DNA from: Chloroflexota bacterium
GTDB taxonomy: Bacteria > Chloroflexota > Dehalococcoidia > Lucifugimonadales > UBA3495
Length of the DNA: 36,861 nt
Direction of reading: 5' to 3'
NCBI GenBank assembly: GCA_026710825.1
Contig: JAPOQH010000107.1
Coordinates: 1-36,861, forward strand
Part shown: positions 1 to 8,548 of the stretch, piece by piece
Position numbering within the stretch: position 1 is the first letter of the stretch
How the letters are laid out: each line of letters begins with the position of its first letter
The notes under the pieces: generated by a model
Database searches by the model: none
What the model was told of the DNA's origin: nothing
What the model saw: only the letters and a program-made list of their open reading frames with translations
Made by a program: the position numbers and the translations under genes

Positions 1-2
1 AC

Positions 3-125
3 GAGATCGAGCGATTGTTCCGGAGGATGAAGGGATTTCGCCGCATCTTCTCCCGCTTTGAGAAACTCGACGTTCTCTTCCTCGGGTTCATCTCATTTGC
101 GCTCATCGTTGACGCACTGCGCTAG
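3..125 (+). pseudogene. IS5-type transposase, C-terminal fragment (cut by window edge)
   Basis: The first 40 codons encode the end of a DDE transposase: the E-x-x-x-R catalytic helix (EIERLFRRMKGFRRIFSRFE) and a hydrophobic tail ending VDALR before TAG. In IS5-family enzymes this Glu is the third acidic residue of the active site and cuts or joins the element ends in DNA. The rest lies outside the window, so I cannot say whether the gene is intact. It is not the missing half of the 31.4 kb remnant in any way I can show, because the parts do not overlap. Confidence 0.75.
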
Positions 126-164
126 TGTGAACAGGCCCTAGTCTACGCCGGAGCTGCCGATAGG

Positions 165-410
165 TCACGCCGCTACCGTCATGCTGCCCTCGGAGTTCCG
201 ACCTGCCGTGATCTCTGGCGGCAGAGGTTCACCGTTCTCCTTGCGAATTTGGAGCATGGTCCGGGCGATCTCCCGCAATTCCTCCAGCGTTTGTGCCGGT
301 GTATCGCCCCATGCTCTGCAGCCCTGCAACGCGGGTATTTCGGCCCGATACATCCAGCCATGGCTCTCCTCGGGCTCGTGTAGAACGTAGTCCAGTTGGT
401 ATATGCCCAT
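165..410 (-). CDS. HicB-like antitoxin-family protein, orphan
   Basis: This 81-residue protein begins MGIYQLDYVLHEPEESHGW and carries the HicB-type partial RNase-H fold pattern: strand, then AEIPALQGCRAWGDTPAQTLEELREIARTML, with the G-C-x-x-x-G-x-T/S-x-x-E-A/T signature. HicB proteins normally neutralise a HicA mRNA-cleaving toxin. I find no hicA-like double-stranded-RNA-binding frame on either side, and the protein has no added helix-turn-helix or ribbon-helix-helix domain at its C-terminus. The chosen ATG skips a 32-residue upstream extension of low-complexity look. It lies 40 bp from a transposase end, so it may be a stranded piece of a mobile module. Confidence 0.6.
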   Translation of the reverse strand: MGIYQLDYVLHEPEESHGWMYRAEIPALQGCRAWGDTPAQTLEELREIARTMLQIRKENGEPLPPEITAGRNSEGSMTVAA

Positions 411-429
411 CTCTTGTCCTGTGGTTCCA

Positions 430-450
430 GCATTCCGGGCGTTGGAATGC
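430..450. promoter_or_regulatory. Inverted repeat upstream of the HicB-like gene
   Basis: Arms GCATTCC (430-436) and GGAATGC (444-450) are perfectly complementary around a 7-base spacer. They lie 20 bp upstream of the HicB-like start codon, where an operator would be expected. HicB family members often autoregulate, but this one lacks an obvious DNA-binding domain. Confidence 0.3.
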
Positions 451-550
451 TCTGCATTTTGCCTTGTCTGGTTGGTTCGGTCAAAGGGCCCTCTGGTTGG
501 GAGCATGCCAAATTGACCAACTTGGCAGCTGTCTCACGTCGTGCCGTCGT

Positions 551-580
551 TTGACTTGGGACTGCCCGCCGGCTTATTGT
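551..580 (+). promoter_or_regulatory. Putative sigma70-type promoter of first MFS gene
   Basis: TTGACT (551-556) and TATTGT (575-580) are separated by 18 bases and lie 85 bp before the ATG. The same arrangement, with similar flanks (CGTCGTTTGACTTG), is repeated before the paralogous second gene, which supports it. Confidence 0.45.
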
Positions 581-664
581 GCCGGCCTTGGGCGTGTGGG
601 CAAAAGCGGCTCACACACGTGGTTTTGACCCTGCCCTCACACCCTTTAAAGGCGGCCAGCCTTG

Positions 665-1927
665 ATGCGAATCCGCAGCGTTCCGGTTCTGGAAGTCCTG
701 CAGAACCGGAACTTTCAGTTCCTGTGGGCGGCCCGGTGGATCCACGAGATCTCCCGGCGCATGGAACTGATTGTGCTGGGCTACCTCATCCTCGAACTGA
801 CCGGTTCGGCTTTCCAGGTAGGCCTGATCTCGGTGTTCCTCAACGGGCCGCGGCCTCCTCTGTCCCTGGTCGCAGGGATGCTCGCCGACCGCCTGGACCG
901 GTGGCGCATCCTCGTGGGCATGCACACCGTCTATCTGCTCATCGCCGCGTGCATTCTCGCTCTGCTGGCCGTGGGATCAATCCAACCCTGGCACGTTTTC
1001 CTGGCCGTGCTGCTCCAGGGAACCGCCAAGGTGCTGGACGATCCCACTCGCCGCGCCTCCCTGTTCGATTTGGCCGGCCAGGACCGTATCGCCCATGCCA
1101 TGTCGCTGGAAACCATTACCAACAACGGCGGCAAGATTTTGGGCCCCATGGTCGGCGGGATAATCGTCCAATTCTACGGATTCACGGGCGCGTTCATCGT
1201 GCTGGTGGTCCTCGACCTGATCGCGGCATTCTTGATTTTCAAAATGCGGTTGCCGGACCGCTCCGCCACTATCGTCCGGGACACTGCATTCCTGCAGGGC
1301 ATCCGGTCGGGCATCGGCCACTCGTTCTCCGACAAGTTCGTGCTCGGCGTCCTCACCATATCGCTGGTGATGAACGCGATGGTGCTGCCCCTGCAATACT
1401 TCATACCGGTGATTGCGACCGATGTCCTGAAGGTTGGTCCCGCCCTGGGAGGATTGCTGGGGTCCGCCGACGGCATTGGGGCGTTCATTGGAGCCATCAT
1501 CATCGGGGCGCGCCGGCGGTACACGTTCCACGGGCGGTACTTCGTGATCGGAGCGTTGATTGTGGGAGTGGGTGTTGTGGCGGTGGCCTGGTCCCCCTGG
1601 TTTGTGGTCTCCTTTATGCTGCTCCTGGGTGCTGGCGTGGGCCAATCCGGATTCAGCACCATGCAAAGCACCATCCTGATGCTGTCGTCGCCGGCCGAAA
1701 TGCGGGGCCGAATCATGGGGTCGCAGGGGCTGGTCAACGGCTTGGGCCACCTGATTGGAGGCGTCGAAATCGGCGCGATCGCCCAGGCGTTCACCATTTC
1801 CCTAGCCATCGGCATCAACGCCGGCGTCGGCATCCTGTTCATGCTGCCGGTGATCCTGCTCACCCCGCTGGTCAAGCGCCCCATCGAGTTGTACCGCCGC
1901 CCTGAGGCCGCTAACTCAGCGCCCTGA
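665..1927 (+). CDS. MFS transporter, copy 1 of a tandem pair
   Basis: This 420-residue integral membrane protein is a Major Facilitator Superfamily carrier of the MFS_3/EntS-like sort, with about 12 hydrophobic segments. The loop between segments 2 and 3 has the motif GMLADRLDRWR (about residues 71-81), a form of MFS motif A. Proteins of this kind move small molecules using the proton gradient and are often exporters; the substrate is unknown. The ATG at 665 is preferred over a TTG one codon earlier because it aligns with the start of the paralogue at 2149. The two copies share most of their sequence, including upstream DNA, so this is a tandem duplication. GPRPPLSLVAG, DPTRRA and GRIMGSQGLVNG are identical in both. 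Confidence 0.9.
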   Translation: MRIRSVPVLEVLQNRNFQFLWAARWIHEISRRMELIVLGYLILELTGSAFQVGLISVFLNGPRPPLSLVAGMLADRLDRWRILVGMHTVYLLIAACILALLAVGSIQPWHVFLAVLLQGTAKVLDDPTRRASLFDLAGQDRIAHAMSLETITNNGGKILGPMVGGIIVQFYGFTGAFIVLVVLDLIAAFLIFKMRLPDRSATIVRDTAFLQGIRSGIGHSFSDKFVLGVLTISLVMNAMVLPLQYFIPVIATDVLKVGPALGGLLGSADGIGAFIGAIIIGARRRYTFHGRYFVIGALIVGVGVVAVAWSPWFVVSFMLLLGAGVGQSGFSTMQSTILMLSSPAEMRGRIMGSQGLVNGLGHLIGGVEIGAIAQAFTISLAIGINAGVGILFMLPVILLTPLVKRPIELYRRPEAANSAP

Positions 1928-2028
1928 CGACAGCCAATTCTCGCGGGGGTGAGGATTCCAAGGTCCCACCAGTCCGTGGACGGCTCGGTGGTGGCGAACG
2001 GTAAATTGCACTGGCGGCCAGGCGTCGT

Positions 2029-2057
2029 TTGACTTGCCACCACTCCCGGCGTATCGT
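2029..2057 (+). promoter_or_regulatory. Putative sigma70-type promoter of second MFS gene
   Basis: TTGACT (2029-2034) and TATCGT (2052-2057) have a 17-base spacer and lie 91 bp before the ATG. It is the duplicated counterpart of the element at 551-580, in the same CGTCGTTTGACTTG context. Confidence 0.45.
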
Positions 2058-2148
2058 GCCGGCTCTAGGCGCGCCGGCTACCGCGCAAGGCCATCTGGAA
2101 CCCCGCCTTCGCACGTTACCTCGCGCCCCATAAAGGCGGCCACTCCTG

Positions 2149-3414
2149 ATGCGTATGCGCAACGTTCCGGTCCTGGTGGTTTTGCAGGATCGGAATTTTC
2201 AGTTCCTTTGGGCGGCCCGGTGGATTCATGAGATCTCCCGGCGCATGGAACTGCTGGTGCTGGGCTACCTCATCCTGGAGCTCACCGGCTCGGCCTTCGC
2301 GGTGGGCTTGATCTCGGTGTTCCTCAACGGGCCCCGCCCGCCTCTGTCCCTGGTGGCGGGGATGCTGGCCGACCGCCTCGACCGCTGGCGCATCATGGTG
2401 GGCACACACGTCATCTACCTGTTTATCGCCGCATTCCTGCTGGTGCTCCTGATCTACCAACTGGTGGAGCCCTGGCACGTTTTCCTTGCGATCCTGATGC
2501 AGGGCACCGCTAAAGTGCTCGATGATCCCACCCGTCGCGCGGCCCTGTTCGACATTGCCGGTCAGGACCGTATCACCCAAGCGATGTCGCTGGAAATGAT
2601 CACCAACAACGCTGGCAAGATCATCGGCCCGATCATCGGCGGCGTCATCGTGCAGTTCTACGGGTTTACCGGCGCCTTCATCCTCCTGGTGGTCCTCGAT
2701 ATCCTGGCGGCCTTCCTGATTTTCAAAATGCGCCTCCCCGACGGTTCCGCCCGTATGCCGCGGGACACCGCTTTCCTGCAGGGCATCAAATCGGGAATCC
2801 GTCACTCGTTCTCCGATAAATTCGTGCTCGGTGTCCTGACCATATCGCTGTTGATGAACGGTATGGTGTTTCCCCTGCAGTACTTCGTTCCGGTGGTGGC
2901 AACCGACGTTTTGAAAGTGGGCCCCGCCCTTGGCGGCCTGCTGGCCGCTGCCGAGGGCATCGGCTCGTTCCTGGGAGTCATCGTCCTCGCCGGCCGCTCC
3001 AGGTTCACGTACCATGGGCGCTATTTCATGTTCGGCGCACTGAGCGTCGCCATCGGCGTCGCTATTATCGCCTGGTCTCCCTGGTTCGTAGTGTCCTTCT
3101 TGGTGTTCCTGTGCGCAGGCATGGGCCAGGCGGGATTCAGCGTGATGCAAAGCTCGATCCTGCTGCTGTGCTCCCCTCCGGATATGCGCGGCCGCATCAT
3201 GGGGTCCCAGGGGCTGGTGAACGGCGTGGGCCACGTGGTCGGCGGCAGCGGGATCGGCGCAATCGCCCAGGCTTTCGGCATTTCCATCGCCATCGGCCTG
3301 AACGCCGGCGCTGGCATCCTGCTCATGCTGCCGGTGATCATATGGACTCCGCTGGTCTGGCGTCCTGTGCAGTTGTACCGCCGCCCGGAGGAGGCTGGCA
3401 CCACCCCGGCGTGA
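2149..3414 (+). CDS. MFS transporter, copy 2 of a tandem pair
   Basis: This 421-residue, 12-segment MFS carrier is paralogous to the gene just upstream. It starts MRMRNVPVLVVLQDRNFQF against MRIRSVPVLEVLQNRNFQF in copy 1. It keeps motif A (GMLADRLDRWR), the DPTRRA loop and the GRIMGSQGLVNG segment. Differences cluster in the third hydrophobic segment, in the second half near GVIVLAGRSRFTYHG, and at the C-terminus, so the copies may have diverged in substrate. It has its own promoter-like element, so the two genes may be transcribed separately as well as together. The start ATG is followed two codons later by another ATG. The substrate is unknown. Confidence 0.9.
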   Translation: MRMRNVPVLVVLQDRNFQFLWAARWIHEISRRMELLVLGYLILELTGSAFAVGLISVFLNGPRPPLSLVAGMLADRLDRWRIMVGTHVIYLFIAAFLLVLLIYQLVEPWHVFLAILMQGTAKVLDDPTRRAALFDIAGQDRITQAMSLEMITNNAGKIIGPIIGGVIVQFYGFTGAFILLVVLDILAAFLIFKMRLPDGSARMPRDTAFLQGIKSGIRHSFSDKFVLGVLTISLLMNGMVFPLQYFVPVVATDVLKVGPALGGLLAAAEGIGSFLGVIVLAGRSRFTYHGRYFMFGALSVAIGVAIIAWSPWFVVSFLVFLCAGMGQAGFSVMQSSILLLCSPPDMRGRIMGSQGLVNGVGHVVGGSGIGAIAQAFGISIAIGLNAGAGILLMLPVIIWTPLVWRPVQLYRRPEEAGTTPA

Positions 3415-3461
3415 GGCGTCCAAAGGTGATACCATGCGTCGCATAAGCGTGGTGCGATCAG

Positions 3462-4622
3462 TTGTCCACCAAGGTCGAAATACGAGCTGAACCCGCCCCG
3501 CCGGCGGAACTGCTGGCCCGGGCATCCGCGCTGGCGCCGGCCCTCAGGGAACGCGCTGCCGAGGCTGAAGAACTGCGCCGCCTGCCCGACGCGTCCTTCG
3601 ATGCCCTGATGGCCACGGGGCTCTACCGCATCGCCGTACCCGTCCGGTTCGGCGGCCTCGATGTCGATTACTCGCTCGCGCTCGACGTGGCTGAGGAACT
3701 GGCCCGCGCCTGTCCCGCCACCGGTTGGTGCTACGGCCTGTGGGCCGCCCACGCGTGGCTCATTGGATACTGGCCCCTGCTGGCGCAGGAGGAGGTGTTC
3801 ATCGGAGATCCGGACACTCTCGCCGCAAGCTCGCTCAATACCGGTAAATCCACCTGCGTTCCGGTTGACGGTGGTTACCGCCTCTCCGGTCGCTGGGAGT
3901 TCTCCAGCGGATGCGACTTCTCCGATTGGGTGATGCTCGGCGTGCCCGGCATCGGTGAGCGCAACTGGGCGTTGGTGCCGAAAGCCGACTTCCAGATCGT
4001 GGATACCTGGTTCGTGTCAGGATTGCGCGGCAGCGGTAGCAAGGACATTGTGGTGGACGATGCCTTCGTGCCGTCCCATCGAGTGCTGGACGTCACCACC
4101 GCCGGCGATGGCGACTGGACCGGATGGGACCTGCACGAGCAGACGAGGTATCGCGCCCCGATCCCTGCGCTGCTCGGCTGGGACCTGGTCGCCCCCATGA
4201 TTGGCATCGCACGCGGCATGACCGACGAGTTCATCGGCCGCCTGTCGGGAACCACCGGCGCCGGACGCACCGCCGAATCCGAGGCCGTCCACATCCGCCT
4301 GTCCCACGCTTGCGCCGAGGTCGATGCCGCCCGCGCCCTGATGCACCGCGACGTCCGCGAAATCCTGGACCGCGCCGCAGCAGGAGAAGGATACTCAGCG
4401 CTGGACCGCGCCAGGTACCGCCGCGACCGGGCGTATGCCATCCAACTGTGCCTCCAGTCGGCCAACCGCATCTTCGACATCAGCGGCGCCCACGCCCTCT
4501 TCGATTCGGTCGCGCTGCAACGCTACCACCGGGACGCCCACGCCGTCGCCCACCGGGACACGCTGCTCATGGACTTCGGCGGCCAGGACTTCGGACGGTT
4601 GGCTTTGGGCGGATCGACATAG
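3462..4622 (+). CDS. Flavin-dependent monooxygenase, acyl-CoA dehydrogenase fold (HsaA/HpaB-C2 type)
   Basis: This 386-residue protein has the acyl-CoA dehydrogenase layout: a helical N-terminal domain (ELRRLPDASFDALMATGLYRIAVPVRFGG), a central beta domain (SGRWEFSSGCDFSDWVMLG) and a C-terminal helical bundle. The FSSG and SGLRGSGSKDI motifs and the lack of the usual catalytic Glu context place it with group D two-component flavin monooxygenases such as HsaA, DszC and p-hydroxyphenylacetate hydroxylase. These use reduced flavin from a partner reductase to hydroxylate aromatic or sulfur compounds. No flavin reductase is adjacent. The start is a TTG; upstream ATGs are out of frame. The substrate cannot be inferred. 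Confidence 0.82.
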   Translation: MSTKVEIRAEPAPPAELLARASALAPALRERAAEAEELRRLPDASFDALMATGLYRIAVPVRFGGLDVDYSLALDVAEELARACPATGWCYGLWAAHAWLIGYWPLLAQEEVFIGDPDTLAASSLNTGKSTCVPVDGGYRLSGRWEFSSGCDFSDWVMLGVPGIGERNWALVPKADFQIVDTWFVSGLRGSGSKDIVVDDAFVPSHRVLDVTTAGDGDWTGWDLHEQTRYRAPIPALLGWDLVAPMIGIARGMTDEFIGRLSGTTGAGRTAESEAVHIRLSHACAEVDAARALMHRDVREILDRAAAGEGYSALDRARYRRDRAYAIQLCLQSANRIFDISGAHALFDSVALQRYHRDAHAVAHRDTLLMDFGGQDFGRLALGGST

Positions 4623-4697
4623 ACCCCACGAGCGCCTCGACCACACCACAGCCCATGTCTAATGCGAGCAATCCGTCAAACTCGGAGCAGTGGACAA

Positions 4698-5150
4698 ATG
4701 TCCATCCGCCCGACTAGCATAACAGGCGCGGAAGATCGGGCGAGCAAGAGCCTATTCAAAGACATTCCGCGCCACGCCTCCGGAGGCATGTTTTTGGGAA
4801 CCATCACCGTCACACTCCAGGTCGGAGACCATCAGGGCGACCGGTTCGAGGAACTCGACATCATCGTCGACACCGGCTCGACCTATACCGCACTACCACG
4901 CGCAATCCTTGAACGCCTCGGAGTCCCAGTCCAACGTTCACTGCCGTCAGAGACCGCAGACGGCAGGATGGTTCCGGTCGACGTCGGCGAAACCACGGTC
5001 AGGCTTGAGGGATTACAATTCCACACGCCGGTAATATTCGCCGAACCAAACGAGTCCAGTCTACTTGGTGTCGTCACTCTCGAAGAGGCTGCCCTCGCCG
5101 TCGACCCGGTAGCCGGCCGCCTCATACCCACGCACCTCCTGCGATACTGA
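4698..5150 (+). CDS. Retropepsin-like (clan AA) aspartic protease family protein
   Basis: The core from GTITVTLQVGDHQGD onward matches small bacterial retroviral-type aspartic proteases. The active-site motif is VDTGSTYTALPR, with Asp at residue 58 of the chosen start, and a later segment reads SSLLGVVTLEEAALAVDP. Such single-domain proteins would have to dimerise to form an active site; their substrates are largely unknown. The start is uncertain: ATG 4698 has GGAG ten bases upstream, ATG 4788 begins right at the conserved domain, and ATG 4662 is also in frame. The N-terminal 30 residues look unstructured. It lies between a monooxygenase and a gamma-glutamyltransferase with no shared operon signal. 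Confidence 0.75.
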   Translation: MSIRPTSITGAEDRASKSLFKDIPRHASGGMFLGTITVTLQVGDHQGDRFEELDIIVDTGSTYTALPRAILERLGVPVQRSLPSETADGRMVPVDVGETTVRLEGLQFHTPVIFAEPNESSLLGVVTLEEAALAVDPVAGRLIPTHLLRY

Positions 5151-5233
5151 CCGCGCAAAATCGCGCCCCGAAAAGAAATCCGGCACGTCAAGCCGTCCTC
5201 ACGAGACCCACTCGAAACACTCTAGGAGCTGAC

Positions 5234-7039
5234 ATGGTTATCCAGCAGGCTGCCCACAATCTCGAACAGGGCGATGTCGCCCTCCCCGACACCGGCCGTC
5301 CAGTGGTCCGCTCCAACGAGGGCGTCATCTCGTCGGGCCACTACCTGACATCCATGGCCGGCGTGAAGATGCTGATGGCCGGCGGCAACGCCTTCGACGC
5401 CATGGTCGCCGCCAGCCTGGCCGCCGCCGTGGTGGAACCCATCGCGTCCTACTCGCTGCTCGCCGAGGGCGTGTTCATGCTATACGACTCCGCCAGCGGC
5501 GATCTCACGTCCCTCAATGGGCAGGGCGGCGCGCCGGCCGCGGCAACGCCGGAGTTCTACCGCTCCCGCGGCCACGAGCGCATCCCCACCGGCCCGGGCA
5601 TGGACGCTCCGTTGTCGTTCACCCAGCCGGGCATTGTTGACGCGTTCATCGCCATGCTGGACCGTTACGGCTCCCTCTCATTCGCCGAAGTAGTCGCGCC
5701 AGCGATCAGCTACGCCGAGGATGGCATCCCCCACTACGAATACATGCTGGAACGTCTGAAGTCCCGATCCGGTCAGGAGCAGTTCGACAACTTCCCGCCC
5801 GGCGGTTGGGAAGTGTTCTACGAGAACCGGCAGGTGCCGGAGCCCGGCGCTCCGATGGTGCAACCGGGCCTCGCCAACACCCTGAAAACCATGCGCGATG
5901 CGTCGCTGGCCGAAAACGGCTCGCGCAGCGCCAGCCTGCAGGCCGCCCGCGACGCCTTCTACTGCGGCCCCATCGCCCGGCAGTTCGTCGATTCGACCCG
6001 GGCCGTCGGCGGCATCCTGTCCATGGATGACCTCGCCAACTACCACAGCAAGTTCGCCGGTCCAGTGACCACCACCTTCGACGGCCATGAAATCTGGGGA
6101 CAGGACACGTGGACCCAGGGCCCGATGCTCATGCAGGCTCTCAACATCCTGGAACACTTCGACCTGCGCGCCATGGGCCACAACAGCCCAGCATATATCC
6201 ACACCGTCGCCGAGACGCTCAAGCTCTGCTTCGGCGACCGCGAGGCATTCTACGGCGACCCCGACTTTGCCGAGGTGCCCATCGACGGCCTGCTCTCCAA
6301 GGAGTACGCTGCCGAGCGCGCCCAATCAATCGACCCTGAGGGCGCATACCAGGCCCAGCCGGAGCCTGGCGACCCTTGGAAATACTCGCGTATCAGCGGC
6401 AAGACCGCGCCCCAGGTCATGGCCGAACCAATCTACACCGGCCCCGACTCCTCGGCCGACGACGGCACCACCCACGTGTCCGTCCTGGACAAGAATGGCA
6501 ACCTGGTCTGCGGAACCATCAGCGGCGGGTCGTTCTCCAAGTCGGTGTTCTTCCCCGAGCTCGGCGCCTGCCCCAGCACTCGCATCGAGATGTTCAACTG
6601 CGAGCCGGGCCATCCCAACGTCGTCGAGCCTGGCAAGCGTCCGCGCACCACGCTGGTCAACTACATCGTCGCCAAAGATGGCCAGCCCGTGATGACCGTG
6701 GGCTGCCCCGGCGGCGACAACCAGGTGCAGGGCAACCTCCAGCTGATCCTGAACTCCCTGGTCTTCGGCATGGACCCCCAGCAGGCCGTCGAAGCGCCGC
6801 GATTCGGCACCGCCAGCAACGTCAACTCCTTCTACCCCCATGTCTACTATCCCGGGCAGCTTGACCTTGAGGACGGCATCCCCGAGCGCACCGCCGATGC
6901 GTTGCGGGCCTTCGGCCACAAGATCTACCGCACCGCCAACTGCGGCCTGGGCGCAACCGTATCGGTCCGAGACGCCGAGAACGGCTCCCTCAGCACCGGC
7001 GCCGACCCCCGCCGCGCCTGTTACGCCCTGGCGCTGTAA
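5234..7039 (+). CDS. Gamma-glutamyltransferase family protein (Ntn hydrolase)
   Basis: This 601-residue protein spans the full family, with the N-terminal region SSGHYLTSMAGVKMLMAGGNAFDAMVAA and the C-terminal PRTTLVNYIVAKDGQPVMTVG. Family enzymes cleave themselves before a conserved Thr, which becomes the N-terminal nucleophile of the small subunit. Here it is Thr412 in DDGTTHVSVLDKNGNLV. They transfer or hydrolyse gamma-glutamyl groups of glutathione-like compounds, and some relatives are cephalosporin or other amide acylases. There is no signal peptide, so the protein is probably cytoplasmic, unlike periplasmic Ggt of E. coli. AGGAG lies eight bases before the ATG. The substrate could be something other than glutathione. 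Confidence 0.9.
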   Translation: MVIQQAAHNLEQGDVALPDTGRPVVRSNEGVISSGHYLTSMAGVKMLMAGGNAFDAMVAASLAAAVVEPIASYSLLAEGVFMLYDSASGDLTSLNGQGGAPAAATPEFYRSRGHERIPTGPGMDAPLSFTQPGIVDAFIAMLDRYGSLSFAEVVAPAISYAEDGIPHYEYMLERLKSRSGQEQFDNFPPGGWEVFYENRQVPEPGAPMVQPGLANTLKTMRDASLAENGSRSASLQAARDAFYCGPIARQFVDSTRAVGGILSMDDLANYHSKFAGPVTTTFDGHEIWGQDTWTQGPMLMQALNILEHFDLRAMGHNSPAYIHTVAETLKLCFGDREAFYGDPDFAEVPIDGLLSKEYAAERAQSIDPEGAYQAQPEPGDPWKYSRISGKTAPQVMAEPIYTGPDSSADDGTTHVSVLDKNGNLVCGTISGGSFSKSVFFPELGACPSTRIEMFNCEPGHPNVVEPGKRPRTTLVNYIVAKDGQPVMTVGCPGGDNQVQGNLQLILNSLVFGMDPQQAVEAPRFGTASNVNSFYPHVYYPGQLDLEDGIPERTADALRAFGHKIYRTANCGLGATVSVRDAENGSLSTGADPRRACYALAL

Positions 7040-7090
7040 AAGCGGGCGCCTAAAACTCCATCAACGTAAGGTGATTGTTTTGGCGTGGGT

Positions 7091-7118
7091 GTAGGGGCGA
7101 ATAATCATTCGCCCCTAC
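7091..7118. repeat. 28-bp dispersed palindrome, copy 1
   Basis: Arms of 12 bp (GTAGGGGCGAAT and ATTCGCCCCTAC) flank the loop AATC. It lies between the convergent gamma-glutamyltransferase and MFS genes. The copy at 10455 is its exact reverse complement and the copy at 21213 shares the outer GTAGGGGCGA. In RNA it would form a stable hairpin, so it may also act as a bidirectional terminator. Confidence 0.85.
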
Positions 7119-7140
7119 GGGCTTCGCGGCACACTCCGCC

Positions 7141-8403
7141 CTAGCCCGACGGCGTCGCGGCAAGCTGCCGGCCCGCCGAGCGCCCCAACCCGAACCAGAG
7201 CGAGATCAGCAGGCACAGCCCCGCCGCCACGCTGATGGACGTGGACCAGCCCACCCATCCGGCGGCGGCAGCCAGCGGCAGCGCGCCCAGGTGATGGAAG
7301 CCCGGCGTAAAGTGAAGGATTCCCATCACACGACCCCGTATTTCCGCCGGCGTAGCCAACTGCAGGATCGTCGTGGCCAGTGGCCACACGGTACCCAGGC
7401 TGGCAATTCCCAACACCAGGAACACCGTCCATGACACCCAGAAGCTGGACGACCACGCGAACAGGGTCAAGCACACGCAGAACAGCCCCAGGCAGGCCAG
7501 CAGCCACCGGTACAGCCAGCGTCGCCCCATGAACGTGATGCTCAGGTTGCCGATCAGCGAGCCCACGCCCGATGCCAACAGCAGCAGCCCGGCCTGGTAC
7601 GCGTCGGCTCCCAGTTGGTCCCACGCGAAGGCGGGCAGCGCGGCCAGGTGGCTCATCCCGAACCCGCCCCACGAGCAGGCCAGCACGATGACCGTCAGCA
7701 GCACCGGCGATCGCCAGATTTGGACCACCCCGTCGGTGAAGTGCCTCAACACCGGGTCGCGAGTTGATCTGGCGCTGCGTTGCGCGATCCGGATCCAGTA
7801 AACGGAGAATATGCTCACCACGTAGCACGATCCGTTGAGCAGCAGGGCCGCGCTGATGCTCCAGTGATCGATCACCAGCCCAACCACCGGCGGCCCGACG
7901 ATCCGCCCGATGTGGACCGCCGCGTTGAAGTGCGCCACCGCGTCCAGCAGCGTGCGCTGGTCCACCAGATCGGCCACCATGGACACCCGCGCCGGTTGAT
8001 TCAACGCCTGCAGCGACCCCAGGATTACCGCCGCCAGGTAGATATGCCAAATCGCCACCACGCCCGTGAACGAGAGCACGGCCAGCGCTGAGATCACTGC
8101 GCCAACCGCGAACTGGATCGACATCACCAGCCGCTTCCGGTCGACGGCGTCGGCAATCACACCGCCCACCATCAACAGACCGACGTTGGGCACCCCGTAG
8201 AGGAACACGACCAACCCGAACTGGGTCTTGGAGCCGGTTACCTCGAGCACCAGCCAGCCCAGAACCAGGAATTGCATCCCCTGCGCCAACGCCTGGGTGG
8301 CGGAACTCGTCCAATACCACCGGAAGTTGGAAGCACGCCACGGGCCCATGGCCCGACGCATGTACGACGCGGCGCGATTTCCGCCGGCTTGAGGCTCTAC
8401 CAA
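7141..8403 (-). CDS. MFS transporter
   Basis: This is a 420-residue, 12-segment MFS carrier unrelated in detail to the tandem pair. It has motif A as GGVIADAVDRKR between segments 2 and 3, LNQPARVSMVADLV in the middle and GRVMGILHF in the second half. The LVLGWLVLEVTGSKTQFG opening resembles MFS_3 or macrolide-efflux-type proteins. The first in-frame start is TTG 8403; ATG 8361 (MRRAMGPWRASNF) is an equally good or better start, giving 406 residues. Neither has a strong Shine-Dalgarno sequence. It is convergent with the upstream gene and stands alone on the minus strand. Confidence 0.87.
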   Translation of the reverse strand: MVEPQAGGNRAASYMRRAMGPWRASNFRWYWTSSATQALAQGMQFLVLGWLVLEVTGSKTQFGLVVFLYGVPNVGLLMVGGVIADAVDRKRLVMSIQFAVGAVISALAVLSFTGVVAIWHIYLAAVILGSLQALNQPARVSMVADLVDQRTLLDAVAHFNAAVHIGRIVGPPVVGLVIDHWSISAALLLNGSCYVVSIFSVYWIRIAQRSARSTRDPVLRHFTDGVVQIWRSPVLLTVIVLACSWGGFGMSHLAALPAFAWDQLGADAYQAGLLLLASGVGSLIGNLSITFMGRRWLYRWLLACLGLFCVCLTLFAWSSSFWVSWTVFLVLGIASLGTVWPLATTILQLATPAEIRGRVMGILHFTPGFHHLGALPLAAAAGWVGWSTSISVAAGLCLLISLWFGLGRSAGRQLAATPSG

Positions 8404-8548
8404 AGCGGCAACTTGGCCGTGGCTGCTGGCGAAGATGGAGAAGGTATCGGGTATACGCCGCTGATCACCCGCCGATTGTAATCCATCGGGGGATACAGCG
8501 GGGCTCCGGTGGTATCATCAGGCCACTCACTCAAGGGAGGATCTAAGT

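Noticed and set aside
541..1905. A 454-codon plus-strand frame overlapping the first MFS gene
   Set aside because: Same-strand shadow rich in Arg, Pro and His. The MFS frame has clear membrane segments and a paralogue.
2116..3525. A 469-codon minus-strand frame
   Set aside because: Antisense shadow of the second MFS gene; His/Gln/Asp-rich translation with no family.
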